NCBI RefSeq assembly: GCF_020905335.1
Contig: NZ_JAJJMN010000001.1
Coordinates: forward strand, 1,116,001 to 1,180,000
Reading direction: 5' to 3'
Source of the DNA: Flavobacterium lipolyticum
GTDB lineage: Bacteria > Bacteroidota > Bacteroidia > Flavobacteriales > Flavobacteriaceae
Length of the DNA stretch: 64,000 nt
Shown: one piece after another, positions 8,868 to 18,269 of the stretch
Layout of the letters: every line of letters starts with the position of its first letter
How positions within the stretch are numbered: position 1 is the first letter of the stretch
Notes under the pieces: generated by a model
Seen by the model: only the letters and a program-made list of their open reading frames with translations
What the model was told of the DNA's origin: nothing
Databases searched by the model: none
Position numbers and translations under genes: made by a program

Positions 8868-9536
8868 TTAGGGCTTTATATATTTGTGGAATAAAAACTC
8901 GGCGAAATCAAAATCTTCCTGCGTATCAATATCAACATTGGCAAAAATATGATCTATTTTGAAAGCAAAAGCATCTTCCGAAATAATTATATCTTCAAGA
9001 ATTAATGATGCTTTTGTGATATATAACAACCCATTTTCAAAATAAATCGGTTCCATATCCTGACTTCTCTGACCAATTTTGTAATTGTACGGAACAAACT
9101 TTTGATCTGTTATTTTTCCGAACTTTTTATAGTTTCTTGAAACAGTAAATAAACTATCGCTGTCTTCCTTTTGATAAATTTCAAATGTTTCTTTTAGCAA
9201 ACTTTCCGGACGAACAGGGTTTGTAGGCTGAAGCAGTACCACATTCTCTACTTCATGATCAATATTTTGTAAAACATGTTTTAATGCCGAAGCTGTCGCC
9301 TCATGATCTCCCGAAATATCTGCGGGTCTGTCTATTACCTTTGCTCCGTATTCTAAAGCTATTTTTTTTACATTTTCATCGTCAGTCGAAACATAAATTT
9401 CTTCAATGATAGCGCTATTTGCCTTAGCATACATAATACTGTGTGCTAACAAAGGGATTCCTCCAAGCAGTTTTATATTTTTTTGAGGCAATCTTTTAGA
9501 TCCTCCACGTGCCGGAATAATAGCGATCGTTTTCAT
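8868..9536 (-). CDS. neuA: CMP-N-acetylneuraminate (acylneuraminate) cytidylyltransferase
   Basis: A 222-residue enzyme that activates a nonulosonic acid with CTP for transfer. The nucleotide-binding signature IPARGGSKRLPQKN lies at residues 7-20. YVSTDDENV, VVLLQPTNPVRP and the FANVDIDTQEDFDFAE ending are all typical of NeuA/LegF/PseF proteins. It lacks the C-terminal hydrolase domain of long NeuA proteins. Specificity among nonulosonic acids cannot be read from the sequence alone, but the Neu5Ac-type NeuB directly downstream points to CMP-Neu5Ac. Confidence 0.88.
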   Translation of the reverse strand: MKTIAIIPARGGSKRLPQKNIKLLGGIPLLAHSIMYAKANSAIIEEIYVSTDDENVKKIALEYGAKVIDRPADISGDHEATASALKHVLQNIDHEVENVVLLQPTNPVRPESLLKETFEIYQKEDSDSLFTVSRNYKKFGKITDQKFVPYNYKIGQRSQDMEPIYFENGLLYITKASLILEDIIISEDAFAFKIDHIFANVDIDTQEDFDFAEFLFHKYIKP

Positions 9537-9570
9537 TTTTAATGTTTAAAAGAATTGCAACAATATTATT

Positions 9571-10476
9571 TTATGGTTTCCAATACAACTTTGTATCTTC
9601 CTGCTCCTGATAAATTTTATATTCTCGTATGGATAGTCTATTGCTATTTTTGATTATTTTAGGAAATGCCAAAATTAAATCTATTGTTGCCAAAAACAAT
9701 GCTTTCAAAGCTTTAAAATCTCCCTTGAAAACTCTTAATTTAAGCTGCATCCAAACAGAATACGTTATTTTTTTTGGAATGACCTTAAGAGGATAAAACA
9801 AAAAATACAAATACCAGCCGGAACGCAATGACCGTCGGAGGCGTAAACTATAATCGGCATTCTTTTTTCTGGATTTTAAATCTACTCTATGATTTACTAA
9901 CACTTCCGGTAAATAATAAATCTTCCATTGTTTTTTAAATAACTGAAATGACGCAAAATCTTCTTCTCCATAAAAAACAAACCATTCCGGATAATCAGGA
10001 ACATCTCGCCAGGCAGACATTCTCCAGACATTAGCTCCACCGGCGAAACTTTTCATTTGATGTAAAACGTCGTCACTGGTCGTTATTTCCGGTTCTTGTA
10101 AACTCCAATAGATTCTAAAACTAAAGAGTGCCACATTAGGATTCTCTTCAAAAGCTTTTTCTATAATTTCTAAAGGATTTGTGGTAATAAAATGTAAATC
10201 ATCATCAATCGAAATGGCAAAATCAGTCGTAACCAAATCCATCATTCTGTTCCGACTATAGATCAGTCCTTCGCTTTTATTGTTCCGAACTAATTGAATT
10301 TCCGGATAATTCTTTTCAATCAATGAATACGTTCCGTCTGTTGAACCGTCGTCACAAATAATACAAGATACATCTTCTCTATCCAGTAAATGCTGAATTT
10401 TACGCAATGTAAAATTCAGATCCTCTTTTCTGTTTTTGGTGGTAATGAGAATAGAAAACTTCTTCTGAATGTGCAT
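9571..10476 (-). CDS. Glycosyltransferase family 2
   Basis: A 301-residue GT-A glycosyltransferase. The N-terminus FSILITTKNRKEDLNFTL is followed by IICDDGSTDGT, the nucleotide-binding aspartates, and by FAISIDDDLHF, the metal-binding acidic motif. YGEEDFASF is the likely catalytic-base region. A basic, hydrophobic tail (about residues 215-275) probably binds it to the inner membrane. Donor and linkage are unknown. It is the last of a run of seven glycosyltransferases between gmd and neuA. Confidence 0.82.
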   Translation of the reverse strand: MHIQKKFSILITTKNRKEDLNFTLRKIQHLLDREDVSCIICDDGSTDGTYSLIEKNYPEIQLVRNNKSEGLIYSRNRMMDLVTTDFAISIDDDLHFITTNPLEIIEKAFEENPNVALFSFRIYWSLQEPEITTSDDVLHQMKSFAGGANVWRMSAWRDVPDYPEWFVFYGEEDFASFQLFKKQWKIYYLPEVLVNHRVDLKSRKKNADYSLRLRRSLRSGWYLYFLFYPLKVIPKKITYSVWMQLKLRVFKGDFKALKALFLATIDLILAFPKIIKNSNRLSIREYKIYQEQEDTKLYWKP

Positions 10477-10480
10477 TTAC

Positions 10481-11485
10481 TTAATAATTTCTAATCATTG
10501 GTTGTGGTAACTTTTTATATCGCAAGAATATCTTTTTCATCCATTTGACTGAAATAAATTTTACAAATATTCTGTTTTTTATAAAATACAAAACTGGATT
10601 TAATTTTATATTTTTATTAAATCCGCATTGAATTATGTCAGTATTAGAAGCTTTCGGAACAGACATCCAGTCCTCTAAAGTATTTCCTAAATGACAGGCG
10701 TAATTATCCTGAGTTGTTACTCTCCAGTAATTTTTCTTAAGAGGCGATTTATCTAAATACCCCTCACTGGTTCCTCCCATCTTAAAGCCTATATAACTTA
10801 CGATTTCATCAAAAATATCCTTTTTATAACTTGCGACAAAATGTCCCGAACCAATCAACACTTTTAAGTCTGGACTAATCTCCAAACCTAAATTATATTC
10901 TAAATAATCCTGATTATAATTTCTATCCCAACCAAGACTGTCATAAAATCTAATTAAAGCTTCTTTGTTTTTTACGGGAATAAATTTTAATTTTTTACTG
11001 AATAAATTATCCCAGATAACATTTCCGCAATTTTGTTCATACATTTTAAACTGCGGTACAATGCCTACCACTCCCGCATTAGGAATATTTGTAAAAACTT
11101 TTACTGTTTCAGATTGCCAGTTCGGTAAAAACAATACATCTGAATCTGAAATTGTAACCAATTCTATATGATTCCCCGCCAAACCTTTCAATATAGCATT
11201 AAGTTTTCCTATGTTATCAGTATGAATTAATTCGTGTATTTTATTTTGCTTTAAAAGAAAATCTAAATATTCTTTTATAATTGTATCACTTCCATTATTA
11301 ACAATAGTGATAAATGTTTTTTTGTGAACTGTAACCAATAAAGATTCCAGACAAAGTTTTAAAATTGCAAAACTATCTTTAAAATAACCTTCCTGATTAG
11401 GTATGTAAACAGGGATTATGATCTGATGAATAAATTCAGAATCTTTTTGTGGTTCATCTTTAAATGGATTAAATCCTACCCGCAT
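10481..11485 (-). CDS. Glycosyltransferase, GT2-like
   Basis: A 334-residue GT-A-type protein. HQIIIPVYIPNQEGYFKDS near residue 20 is followed by ITIVNNGSDTIIKEYL. The acidic metal motif LVTISDSDVLFLPNW then takes the place of the classical DxD loop. The insertion in the N-terminal strand is larger than in standard GT2 members, so a divergent subfamily is likely. It lies 4 bp upstream of the next glycosyltransferase gene. Specificity unknown. Confidence 0.72.
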   Translation of the reverse strand: MRVGFNPFKDEPQKDSEFIHQIIIPVYIPNQEGYFKDSFAILKLCLESLLVTVHKKTFITIVNNGSDTIIKEYLDFLLKQNKIHELIHTDNIGKLNAILKGLAGNHIELVTISDSDVLFLPNWQSETVKVFTNIPNAGVVGIVPQFKMYEQNCGNVIWDNLFSKKLKFIPVKNKEALIRFYDSLGWDRNYNQDYLEYNLGLEISPDLKVLIGSGHFVASYKKDIFDEIVSYIGFKMGGTSEGYLDKSPLKKNYWRVTTQDNYACHLGNTLEDWMSVPKASNTDIIQCGFNKNIKLNPVLYFIKNRIFVKFISVKWMKKIFLRYKKLPQPMIRNY

Positions 11486-11486
11486 C

Positions 11487-12431
11487 TTATTTCTTAAATA
11501 TAATTTTCAGTTTATGAAAAATCCTTTTTTTTAGTTTTGCTAATTTTAGAGAAACGGTATCATTTTTAATCTGTTGCTTAAAAAATACCTTATTCTCCCT
11601 AATGACTTTAGGAAATTCTCTTTTGATCCCAAAATATATACCTTGCTTTTTTTTATTTAAGAAAGTAGAATCTGAATCGCCATACTTTGTCTGATACAGT
11701 GATTCTATTATTTTCCAGCTGTTAACAAGACTATACGCTTTTTCGGTGGTTTGCAACAAACTTAAATTCTCACCGGACACATTATTTCGATATAAAACAT
11801 AAGTATTACCGGCAAAGATTATTTTACTGCAATTCGATAATACTCTAAAAAAAAACTCCCCATCATCGTTCATTGTTAAACTTTCATTCCAGTCACCTGA
11901 AAATGTTATTAGTTTTTTATTCATTAAAAAACTGTGTGAAGGAAAAAAGCCTCCATGTAGACCTATCAAATCAAAATATTCTTTTGCAGAATCAAAATTT
12001 CTATAATCAGGATTATTTTCATGCAATTTAAGGGTTTCGCTAATATGATCAAATCTTCCCCATTTGCATGTTGAAATAACAAATTCATCTTCATTCGACA
12101 CTAGCAGAATTTGTTCTTCGAGTTTATTTGCAGCCAGTATATCATCTGAATCCAAAAACTGGATATAATCGCCTTTTGCAACTTTTAGTCCAATATTTCT
12201 GGAAACACTTGCTCCTTTTTTATCTTCTTTTGATTTTAATATCAGTTTGAATCTATTATCCTTTTCCTTGTAAAGCTTTATCGTTTCTTCTGTTTTATCG
12301 GACGAATTATCATCAACTATAACACACTCCCAATTAGAATAAGTTTGTCCAATTAGGCTGTCGAGTGTTTCACCAATCAAATGTGCCCGATTGTAAGCGG
12401 GGATAATAATAGAAACTAAAGGCTTATTCAT
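11487..12431 (-). CDS. Glycosyltransferase family 2
   Basis: A 314-residue enzyme with a textbook GT2 opening: VSIIIPAYNRAHLIGETLDS, CVIVDDNSSDKTEE and the metal motif YIQFLDSDDILAANK. The NDDGEFFFRV segment fits the catalytic-base position. The C-terminus is strongly basic (KLKKRIFHKLKIIFKK), suggesting membrane association. A run of nine A at 11847-11855 lies inside the coding region. The gene overlaps the upstream GT4 gene by eight bases. Donor unknown. Confidence 0.83.
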   Translation of the reverse strand: MNKPLVSIIIPAYNRAHLIGETLDSLIGQTYSNWECVIVDDNSSDKTEETIKLYKEKDNRFKLILKSKEDKKGASVSRNIGLKVAKGDYIQFLDSDDILAANKLEEQILLVSNEDEFVISTCKWGRFDHISETLKLHENNPDYRNFDSAKEYFDLIGLHGGFFPSHSFLMNKKLITFSGDWNESLTMNDDGEFFFRVLSNCSKIIFAGNTYVLYRNNVSGENLSLLQTTEKAYSLVNSWKIIESLYQTKYGDSDSTFLNKKKQGIYFGIKREFPKVIRENKVFFKQQIKNDTVSLKLAKLKKRIFHKLKIIFKK

Positions 12432-13569
12432 CTATGGCTACTGTACTGTATAAATTGTTTATTGAATCTCTTATTCTTTCGTAGTTATAATCTTCAATAG
12501 CTTTGAGATGGTTACTTTTGGCAAATTGAACATTATTATCTTTATTACGGATAAGACCTAATATTTTTTCAGCTATTTCATCTGAGTTCTCAGGATCATT
12601 GATTATTTCTCCAAAATATTTTTTTCCTATAAGTTCTTTTGTGGCATTACCCGGATTGGATTGCAAAGGAATTACCCCAAGTAATAAAGCTTCTAATAAT
12701 GAATTTGGCATGCCGTCTGAAAAATTATTTCCAATATAAAGAAATGCTTTTCCAAAATAATTATGAAGCTCCGACTGATTTATTCCTTCTATTATTTTAA
12801 TTTTTCCCTCCAGTTTTGAATCTGATTTAATAAATTCTCTGACTTTTTCTCCTGCTGAAAAAACAGCGATATGAAAATCATCTAACAGATCAATTATTTT
12901 TTTTATAGCTTTTAAGGTATAGAGGGCTCTTCCTGTTTCATTATGATTGCCTTTTATGAGGATTAATTTTCTGGATTCTATATCCCGAAAACTTGTTTGA
13001 ATATCTGTTATATGGTATCCGCCGCCTCCGGGAAGAGCTCCCAAAAAAACTCCCTTAAAATTATACTTTCTTGCTAGATCATAATCTCTTTCACAATCTG
13101 TTATTAAAAAATCAACTCTGTTTAAAACAGATTCAAGTTTCTGAATGTCATTTTTAAGAACCTGATGTCTAAAAATATCGCTTCCCCAACAAGAATAAAT
13201 CCATTTAATCCCCGGATTTTTATTCATTGCTTTCAGTATGGGATAAGAGCAGTAATGCAATTCAAAACTATGAACTATATCGGGCTTAATTTCCTGTATA
13301 ATTTTCTCGAAACCTTCATTGGCAGAAACTTCTAAATAAGGAATTATTTTATCATACGCCGAAGGCATCTTTTTCCTCAAAAAATATTCTCCTTTTATGT
13401 AGGGATATTTTCTTTTTTTCCAATCTACGAATTGACGAACATAATCTAAATTCTCTAGCGGTCCCCGATCTAAAACATCAAACCAATAAAGTTCATGACC
13501 TTTATCTTTTAAGTTTTCAATCCAACGGAGCACGTGGATAGACGGCATCGATACAAAAAGTATTTTCAC
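12424..13569 (-). CDS. Glycosyltransferase family 4 (GTG start)
   Basis: A 381-residue GT-B enzyme. The N-terminal domain opens with ILFVSMPSIHVLRWIENL and holds VHSFELHY and YSCWGSDIFRH. The C-terminal donor domain ends with the GT4 signature IGNNFSDGMPNSLLEALLLG and VIPLQSNPGNATKELIG, where the ExxxxxxE-type acidic site sits. The reading frame starts at a GTG at 13569; an in-frame ATG a few codons later would remove the first strand of the Rossmann fold, so GTG is preferred. Sugar specificity not predictable. Confidence 0.83.
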   Translation of the reverse strand: MKILFVSMPSIHVLRWIENLKDKGHELYWFDVLDRGPLENLDYVRQFVDWKKRKYPYIKGEYFLRKKMPSAYDKIIPYLEVSANEGFEKIIQEIKPDIVHSFELHYCSYPILKAMNKNPGIKWIYSCWGSDIFRHQVLKNDIQKLESVLNRVDFLITDCERDYDLARKYNFKGVFLGALPGGGGYHITDIQTSFRDIESRKLILIKGNHNETGRALYTLKAIKKIIDLLDDFHIAVFSAGEKVREFIKSDSKLEGKIKIIEGINQSELHNYFGKAFLYIGNNFSDGMPNSLLEALLLGVIPLQSNPGNATKELIGKKYFGEIINDPENSDEIAEKILGLIRNKDNNVQFAKSNHLKAIEDYNYERIRDSINNLYSTVAIDE

Positions 13570-13594
13570 TTGATCTATAGTTTTAACTTACTCA

Positions 13595-14506
13595 TTAAAT
13601 CTTTTTCTGTCTAAAACTTAAACAGCATCTTCTTAAACACTTTATAAAGGCATTCATCTGCATTGCTGAAAGATAAAAAAGAAGTAAATAACGCCATTCG
13701 GTCCATCTCAGTTTCCTGTTCTTTTTGATTGAAATTTCATATTCTAATATCAAATCCAACTGTTGCGGCTTACTAAAAAAATCCATTTTTTCAACAATAC
13801 ATTGTTTGTAAAAATTTTCGCTCGCAAGATCTTTTAATTTTTGATTATTCTGTTTTCCGGATATGGACGAACTGGAATATCTAATTAATAAATTACTCTC
13901 ATTTATAGAGTAAATAGGTTTATCATCAGAAAAAAATAACCAAGCTGCATCATCACTATGCCAGGCTAGAGGAAAATCAAAAAAGCCATATTCCTGAAAA
14001 GCCCTTTTTGAAAATGTATATTCAGACAAAGAACTCCTTGTCAATCCTTTAAATCTTCTAAAATAGGAATCGGATGCTTTTTCCCATACCGGATTTGTAA
14101 ATGAATGACTTATTTTTCCGTTCAAATTCATGTTTAATGATTTTGAAGCAAATCTTACCAGATTTGATTTTGTATGAAAAACATTGTAATGCTCATACCA
14201 GGACGCTACAACATTTTTCTCTAAAATATCGTCATCACCCAAAATCATTATCCAGTCTTCCTCTTTAACAAGGGCAATGCAACGTTCCCAATGCTTCGCC
14301 AGTGATATTCCTCCTAAATTTTCCTCAAATATCTGGTAAACGAAATCAATTTTGTCCTTGTACTCCTCCAAAAGTAAAGAGGGATCTTCCGGACTGGCAT
14401 CGTTTCCTATGTATACTCTGAATCTTTTATCTGTTTGCTCCGATAGTGATTTTAAGGTTTCTTCAAAAAAAATCAATTTATAATATGGAATTACAATCGC
14501 TAGCAT
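13595..14506 (-). CDS. Glycosyltransferase family 2
   Basis: A 303-residue GT2-type protein opening with LAIVIPYYKLIFFEETLKSL and RVYIGNDASPEDPS. It has the metal motif WIMILGDDDILEKNVV and an AWHSDDAAWLFF stretch near the active site. The tail is rich in Arg and Lys. It directly follows the GT2 gene upstream with no spacer, so the two are read as one unit. Donor and acceptor are unknown. Confidence 0.8.
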   Translation of the reverse strand: MLAIVIPYYKLIFFEETLKSLSEQTDKRFRVYIGNDASPEDPSLLLEEYKDKIDFVYQIFEENLGGISLAKHWERCIALVKEEDWIMILGDDDILEKNVVASWYEHYNVFHTKSNLVRFASKSLNMNLNGKISHSFTNPVWEKASDSYFRRFKGLTRSSLSEYTFSKRAFQEYGFFDFPLAWHSDDAAWLFFSDDKPIYSINESNLLIRYSSSSISGKQNNQKLKDLASENFYKQCIVEKMDFFSKPQQLDLILEYEISIKKNRKLRWTEWRYLLLFYLSAMQMNAFIKCLRRCCLSFRQKKI

Positions 14507-15349
14507 TTATCCCTTATTTATTTTTCCGAAAATTGTAAACCCAAAAAAGGTTTTACAAAACAAATCAAGTACAAATTTTTCACTTTTAAGTTTTGCAGAA
14601 AACCCTTCCCTTTCTTTTTGTAAGTTGTAGTTTAATGCCCCAAAAGATCCCAGATGTTCTACAAAAAAATCGGCATGTTTTATACTTAAATAGTTGAATA
14701 GTCTCTCTTTTATAGTACCATCCAGTTTTTTTTGCCTGGACACTAATTTTATTCTGTAATAGAATCCTATAATATTTAAACATGATACATTTCCTCCATT
14801 CTTTAGAAGTGATATCCAAAACTCCCAATCCTCAAGACCATCGAGCATGTTATTATCATATCCTCCAATCAATTCCCAATCTTTCTTTCGGTACATTGCC
14901 GAGCAAAAAATCATATTATCTAGTGCCAACTCTTTGAGTGAAAATGGTGTCAGATTCCAGTTTCCTGTTTCATCACCAAATTTTTCTGCTTTACAATAAA
15001 CAAGTTTTAATGACTCATCATTTTCAAATGCTCTTATAGCTAGTTTGATGTAGTCTTTAGCAATTTTATCATCTCCGTCAAGTGGCAGGATAAATTGGCC
15101 CACACTGTTTGTTATACCAAGATTTCTGGCACTGCTAACCCCTGCATTTTCCTGATAATAGTATTTAAATCTTACATCTTGTTCGATCCATTTTCTTACT
15201 ATTTGTTCTGCATTATCAGAGCTTCCGTCATTTACTACAATACATTCCCAGTTTTCAAATGTCTGGTCTGAAACAGATTGTAAAGCTTCATCCAAATACT
15301 GAGCCTGATTATAACATGGAACCACTATAGAAACTATTGGATCTTTCAT
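14507..15349 (-). CDS. Glycosyltransferase family 2
   Basis: A 280-residue GT2 enzyme. It starts VSIVVPCYNQAQYLDEALQS, then CIVVNDGSSDNAEQ, and carries the DxD-type motif FILPLDGDDKIAKDY. LDGLEDWEFWISLLKNG fits the catalytic ED-(Q)xxRW-like region of family 2. The gene overlaps the neighbour upstream by four bases (ATGA). A single-domain transferase working on an undecaprenyl-linked acceptor at the inner membrane is expected; the sugar is not predictable. Confidence 0.83.
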   Translation of the reverse strand: MKDPIVSIVVPCYNQAQYLDEALQSVSDQTFENWECIVVNDGSSDNAEQIVRKWIEQDVRFKYYYQENAGVSSARNLGITNSVGQFILPLDGDDKIAKDYIKLAIRAFENDESLKLVYCKAEKFGDETGNWNLTPFSLKELALDNMIFCSAMYRKKDWELIGGYDNNMLDGLEDWEFWISLLKNGGNVSCLNIIGFYYRIKLVSRQKKLDGTIKERLFNYLSIKHADFFVEHLGSFGALNYNLQKEREGFSAKLKSEKFVLDLFCKTFFGFTIFGKINKG

Positions 15350-16371
15350 TTTTTACTATAGAAAGTTATTGATTTTACAAACAGTTTTGTTTCGTGCCAT
15401 AATTTTAATTTAAATGGTGACTTTTTTCTAATTTTTAAATATTGCAAATAAACTTTTGGAGAGTATTTTTCTTTTTTAAAAAAATAGTCTTTATACAAAT
15501 TGTTCTGAATCTCTAACAGATACTTTTCAAAACCTGTCTTTTCAAAAAAAGAAGTTTGATTTGCCAAAAGCAATTTGTTTTTTAAATCTTCGAATCGATT
15601 TATTTCGCTAAAAGAAACAAATTCTCTTCGTGATATTATCTTCTTTAGAAAATCTTGTGTCTCATCATCTCTTTCAAAATTGAGATTCGTCAGTAAATTA
15701 ACTTTAATCTCCAGTGCAGTATTTGCTTGTTGTTCATTTCTTTTATGAGAAACTTGCGAATTGTGAACACGATAATTAAGTAAAACTTCCGGCAAATTGT
15801 ACAGCTTTCCCACGGCTAACAATCTTGTCCAGAGATCATAATCTTCGGCTGGCTCTTTTTGGGTATCGTAAATTAAAGCAAATCTATCCAAATAACTTTT
15901 CCTCATCATTACAGTTGGATGTCCTATACAACAATCCTTAAGCATTGCCAATTTTATATCATCATGATCTTCAGGAACAACAACGATTTTATCTTTGCCA
16001 ATTATCTTAAAGTATGTGCCAATAAGTACTGTTTCAGGATTTTTATCTAAAAAAGCAACTTGTTTAACAAAACGTTCCGGCAGACTTATATCATCACCGT
16101 CCATACGGGCAATATATTCTCCTTTAGCAATGCTCAATCCGAAATTCAGACTATTCGTAAGACCTGAATTTTGAGGTTTTACGATTAATTGTATTCTGGG
16201 ATCATTATAGTTTTTTATAATTGATACTGTTGAATCTAGAGAAGCATCATCAATTATTATAAATTCAAAATCTGAAAAAGTCTGATTCAAAATACTATCT
16301 ATTGCTTCCTCTATATAAAGTTCGCAATTATAGACAGGCATTAGAACTGATATCTTGGGGCTTGAAGACAT
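15346..16371 (-). CDS. Glycosyltransferase family 2
   Basis: A 341-residue GT2 enzyme with ISVLMPVYNCELYIEEAIDS, FIIIDDASLDST and YIARMDGDDISLPERF. KEPAEDYDLWTRLL marks the catalytic region. The RMDGDD form with a LPERF tail is common in enzymes adding Gal, GalNAc or GlcNAc in beta linkage, but this is only a trend. It starts one base inside the stop of gmd, so it is coupled to the GDP-sugar genes upstream. Confidence 0.83.
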   Translation of the reverse strand: MSSSPKISVLMPVYNCELYIEEAIDSILNQTFSDFEFIIIDDASLDSTVSIIKNYNDPRIQLIVKPQNSGLTNSLNFGLSIAKGEYIARMDGDDISLPERFVKQVAFLDKNPETVLIGTYFKIIGKDKIVVVPEDHDDIKLAMLKDCCIGHPTVMMRKSYLDRFALIYDTQKEPAEDYDLWTRLLAVGKLYNLPEVLLNYRVHNSQVSHKRNEQQANTALEIKVNLLTNLNFERDDETQDFLKKIISRREFVSFSEINRFEDLKNKLLLANQTSFFEKTGFEKYLLEIQNNLYKDYFFKKEKYSPKVYLQYLKIRKKSPFKLKLWHETKLFVKSITFYSKK

Positions 16372-17444
16372 TATTTCACTTCTTTTTCGAATAATTCTAT
16401 ATCTGATGCAACCATTTGTTTTACTATATCATTCAAATCAAATTTTGGTTCCCATCCTAAAACTGTTCTTGCCTTTGTAGAATCTCCGATCAACAAATCA
16501 ACCTCTGTTGGTCTATAATAAGTAGGATCAACTTTTACTACTTCTTTGCCAATCTCAATTTGATATTTTGGATTCGAACAAGATTTAACTTTTCCAACTT
16601 CATTTTCATTTTCTCCCACAAATTCCAGTTCAATACCACATTCTAAAAATGCCATTCGAACAAATTCTCTTACCAGAGTAGTTTTACCGGTTGAAATAAC
16701 AAAATCATCTGGTTTATCTTGCTGTAAAATTAACCACATCGCTTCTATGTAATCTTTCGCGTGGCCCCAATCTCGTTGCGAGTTTAAGTTCCCAATATAT
16801 AATGCATCCTGCAAACCTAAAACTATTTTAGCTGTAGCCATAGTAATTTTTCGGGTAACAAATGTTTCTCCTCGCAGAGGCGATTCATGATTAAATAAAA
16901 TTCCATTGCAGGCAAACATATTATACGCCTCTCGATAATTTACAGTTATCCAATAGGCATAAATTTTTGCCACACCATAAGGCGAACGAGGATAAAAAGG
17001 TGTTTTTTCGGTTTGTGGTACTTCTTGCACTAAACCATACAGCTCTGAAGTTGAAGCCTGATAGACCTTGGTTTTTTCTGCCAGACCTAAAATTCTTACC
17101 GCTTCTAGTAATCTCATGGCTCCTAAACCATCAACATTTGCGACATATTCAGGAGTATCAAAACTAACTTTTACATGAGACATAGCCCCTAAATTATAGA
17201 TCTCGTCAGGTTGAACTTCCTGAATTATTCTTATTAGATTGGTAGCATCAGATAAATCCCCATAATGAAGAATGAATCGAACGTTTTCCTCATGAAGGTC
17301 TCTAAACAAATGATCAATTCGTTGCGTATTAAATGATGAAGCTCTTCTTTTTACACCATGAACTTCGTAACCTTTCTCTAATAAAAATTCGGCTAAATAA
17401 GCTCCATCCTGACCAGTAACTCCGGTTATTAATGCTTTTTTCAT
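16371..17444 (-). CDS. gmd: GDP-mannose 4,6-dehydratase
   Basis: A 357-residue extended short-chain dehydrogenase that turns GDP-mannose into GDP-4-keto-6-deoxymannose. It opens with the NADP-binding [20 protein letters not shown] and the GMD-specific [16 protein letters not shown]. The catalytic set is seen in QASTSELYG and [16 protein letters not shown] (Tyr-x3-Lys). Length is normal. Its product can go to L-fucose via the GMER-like gene at 20533, or to colitose via the ColD-like gene at 18270. GDP-mannose would come from ManC at 48795. Confidence 0.96.
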   Translation of the reverse strand: MKKALITGVTGQDGAYLAEFLLEKGYEVHGVKRRASSFNTQRIDHLFRDLHEENVRFILHYGDLSDATNLIRIIQEVQPDEIYNLGAMSHVKVSFDTPEYVANVDGLGAMRLLEAVRILGLAEKTKVYQASTSELYGLVQEVPQTEKTPFYPRSPYGVAKIYAYWITVNYREAYNMFACNGILFNHESPLRGETFVTRKITMATAKIVLGLQDALYIGNLNSQRDWGHAKDYIEAMWLILQQDKPDDFVISTGKTTLVREFVRMAFLECGIELEFVGENENEVGKVKSCSNPKYQIEIGKEVVKVDPTYYRPTEVDLLIGDSTKARTVLGWEPKFDLNDIVKQMVASDIELFEKEVK

Positions 17445-17447
17445 TTT

Positions 17448-18269
17448 CTATATTTTAACCCAATTTGTCGGGATTATGTCATTCGTATTTATGGAATCGT
17501 CATTGAACCATCGTTTTGGAGCAATTACAATTTTATTAGGATTTTTATTCAGCCATGCACCCCACCAGCTAAAACTACTATTTGCTATAATATTGTGCTT
17601 GCAAGATGCCATTAATTTTAAATCTTCAAAATTTGTTGAAGCATCATTAAAATCAATAAATACTGTTTCTTGTTTGGTCGAAAAATTTGCTTTTACCCAA
17701 TCCATATCATCCGAAAAGACAAAATAAACAGGATTATATACCTTATTTTCAACCATCTCCAAAGCTTTGTTATAATATTCTTCTTTACTTGTATTATGCA
17801 ATGGATTATTTATATAGTCTCCTCTTCGAATATGTATCGAAACAGAATTTACAGACTCAATTTTTGCAATTGCAGCTTTAGTCTCTTTTTTTAGCAGTGT
17901 CCGCACTTCAAAATCTTCCCGAATTTCTTTTTCATACTTTATAAAATATTTCTCTGATTGGAAATAACCTTCCAGAAATATAATATCTCCTTTTAAATGA
18001 ATCAGATCAGAATTATATCCAAAATCGACTTCTTTATAAAATACATTTTTTTGATAAAAACTCTTTATTTTTCTTAAATATCGATTGGGCTTTTTATAAT
18101 TTTTAGAAATGACATTAAAATGGCTTAATGCATAGTTATGCAATTTATAGCTCTCAAATTGCGATATATCAAGAGAAAACTTTTGTTTTGTTTGTAATGC
18201 CAGAGCTTTAGCTGCTGCATATTGAAACAACTGATTTCCTAAACCACCAATTAACTGAACGACGATCAT
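17448..18269 (-). CDS. GT11 family alpha-1,2-fucosyl- (or colitosyl-) transferase
   Basis: A 273-residue GT11 protein. It begins with the family hallmark VVQLIGGLGNQLFQYAAAKA and contains the GDP-sugar binding motif HIRRGDY at residues 146-152. YFVFSDDMDWVK and IANSSFSWWGAWLN (Ser-Phe-Ser-Trp-Trp) follow, all conserved in bacterial alpha-1,2-fucosyltransferases. GT11-like enzymes are also reported to transfer colitose, and this gene sits directly between the ColD-like gene and gmd, so either 6-deoxy sugar could be its donor. Spacers to both neighbours are 0-3 bp. Confidence 0.9.
   Translation of the reverse strand: MIVVQLIGGLGNQLFQYAAAKALALQTKQKFSLDISQFESYKLHNYALSHFNVISKNYKKPNRYLRKIKSFYQKNVFYKEVDFGYNSDLIHLKGDIIFLEGYFQSEKYFIKYEKEIREDFEVRTLLKKETKAAIAKIESVNSVSIHIRRGDYINNPLHNTSKEEYYNKALEMVENKVYNPVYFVFSDDMDWVKANFSTKQETVFIDFNDASTNFEDLKLMASCKHNIIANSSFSWWGAWLNKNPNKIVIAPKRWFNDDSINTNDIIPTNWVKI

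Noticed and set aside
5519..9536. Assigning the nonulosonate genes to legionaminic or pseudaminic acid
   Set aside because: No dehydratase/aminotransferase pair for those routes lies beside them, and the NeuB motifs recall the Neu5Ac-forming Campylobacter NeuB1. The PglF/PglE pair 20 kb away keeps legionaminic acid as a remote possibility.
14586..14828. An 80-codon minus-strand frame overlapping a GT2 gene
   Set aside because: It lies in another frame of a solid glycosyltransferase gene and has no recognisable features.
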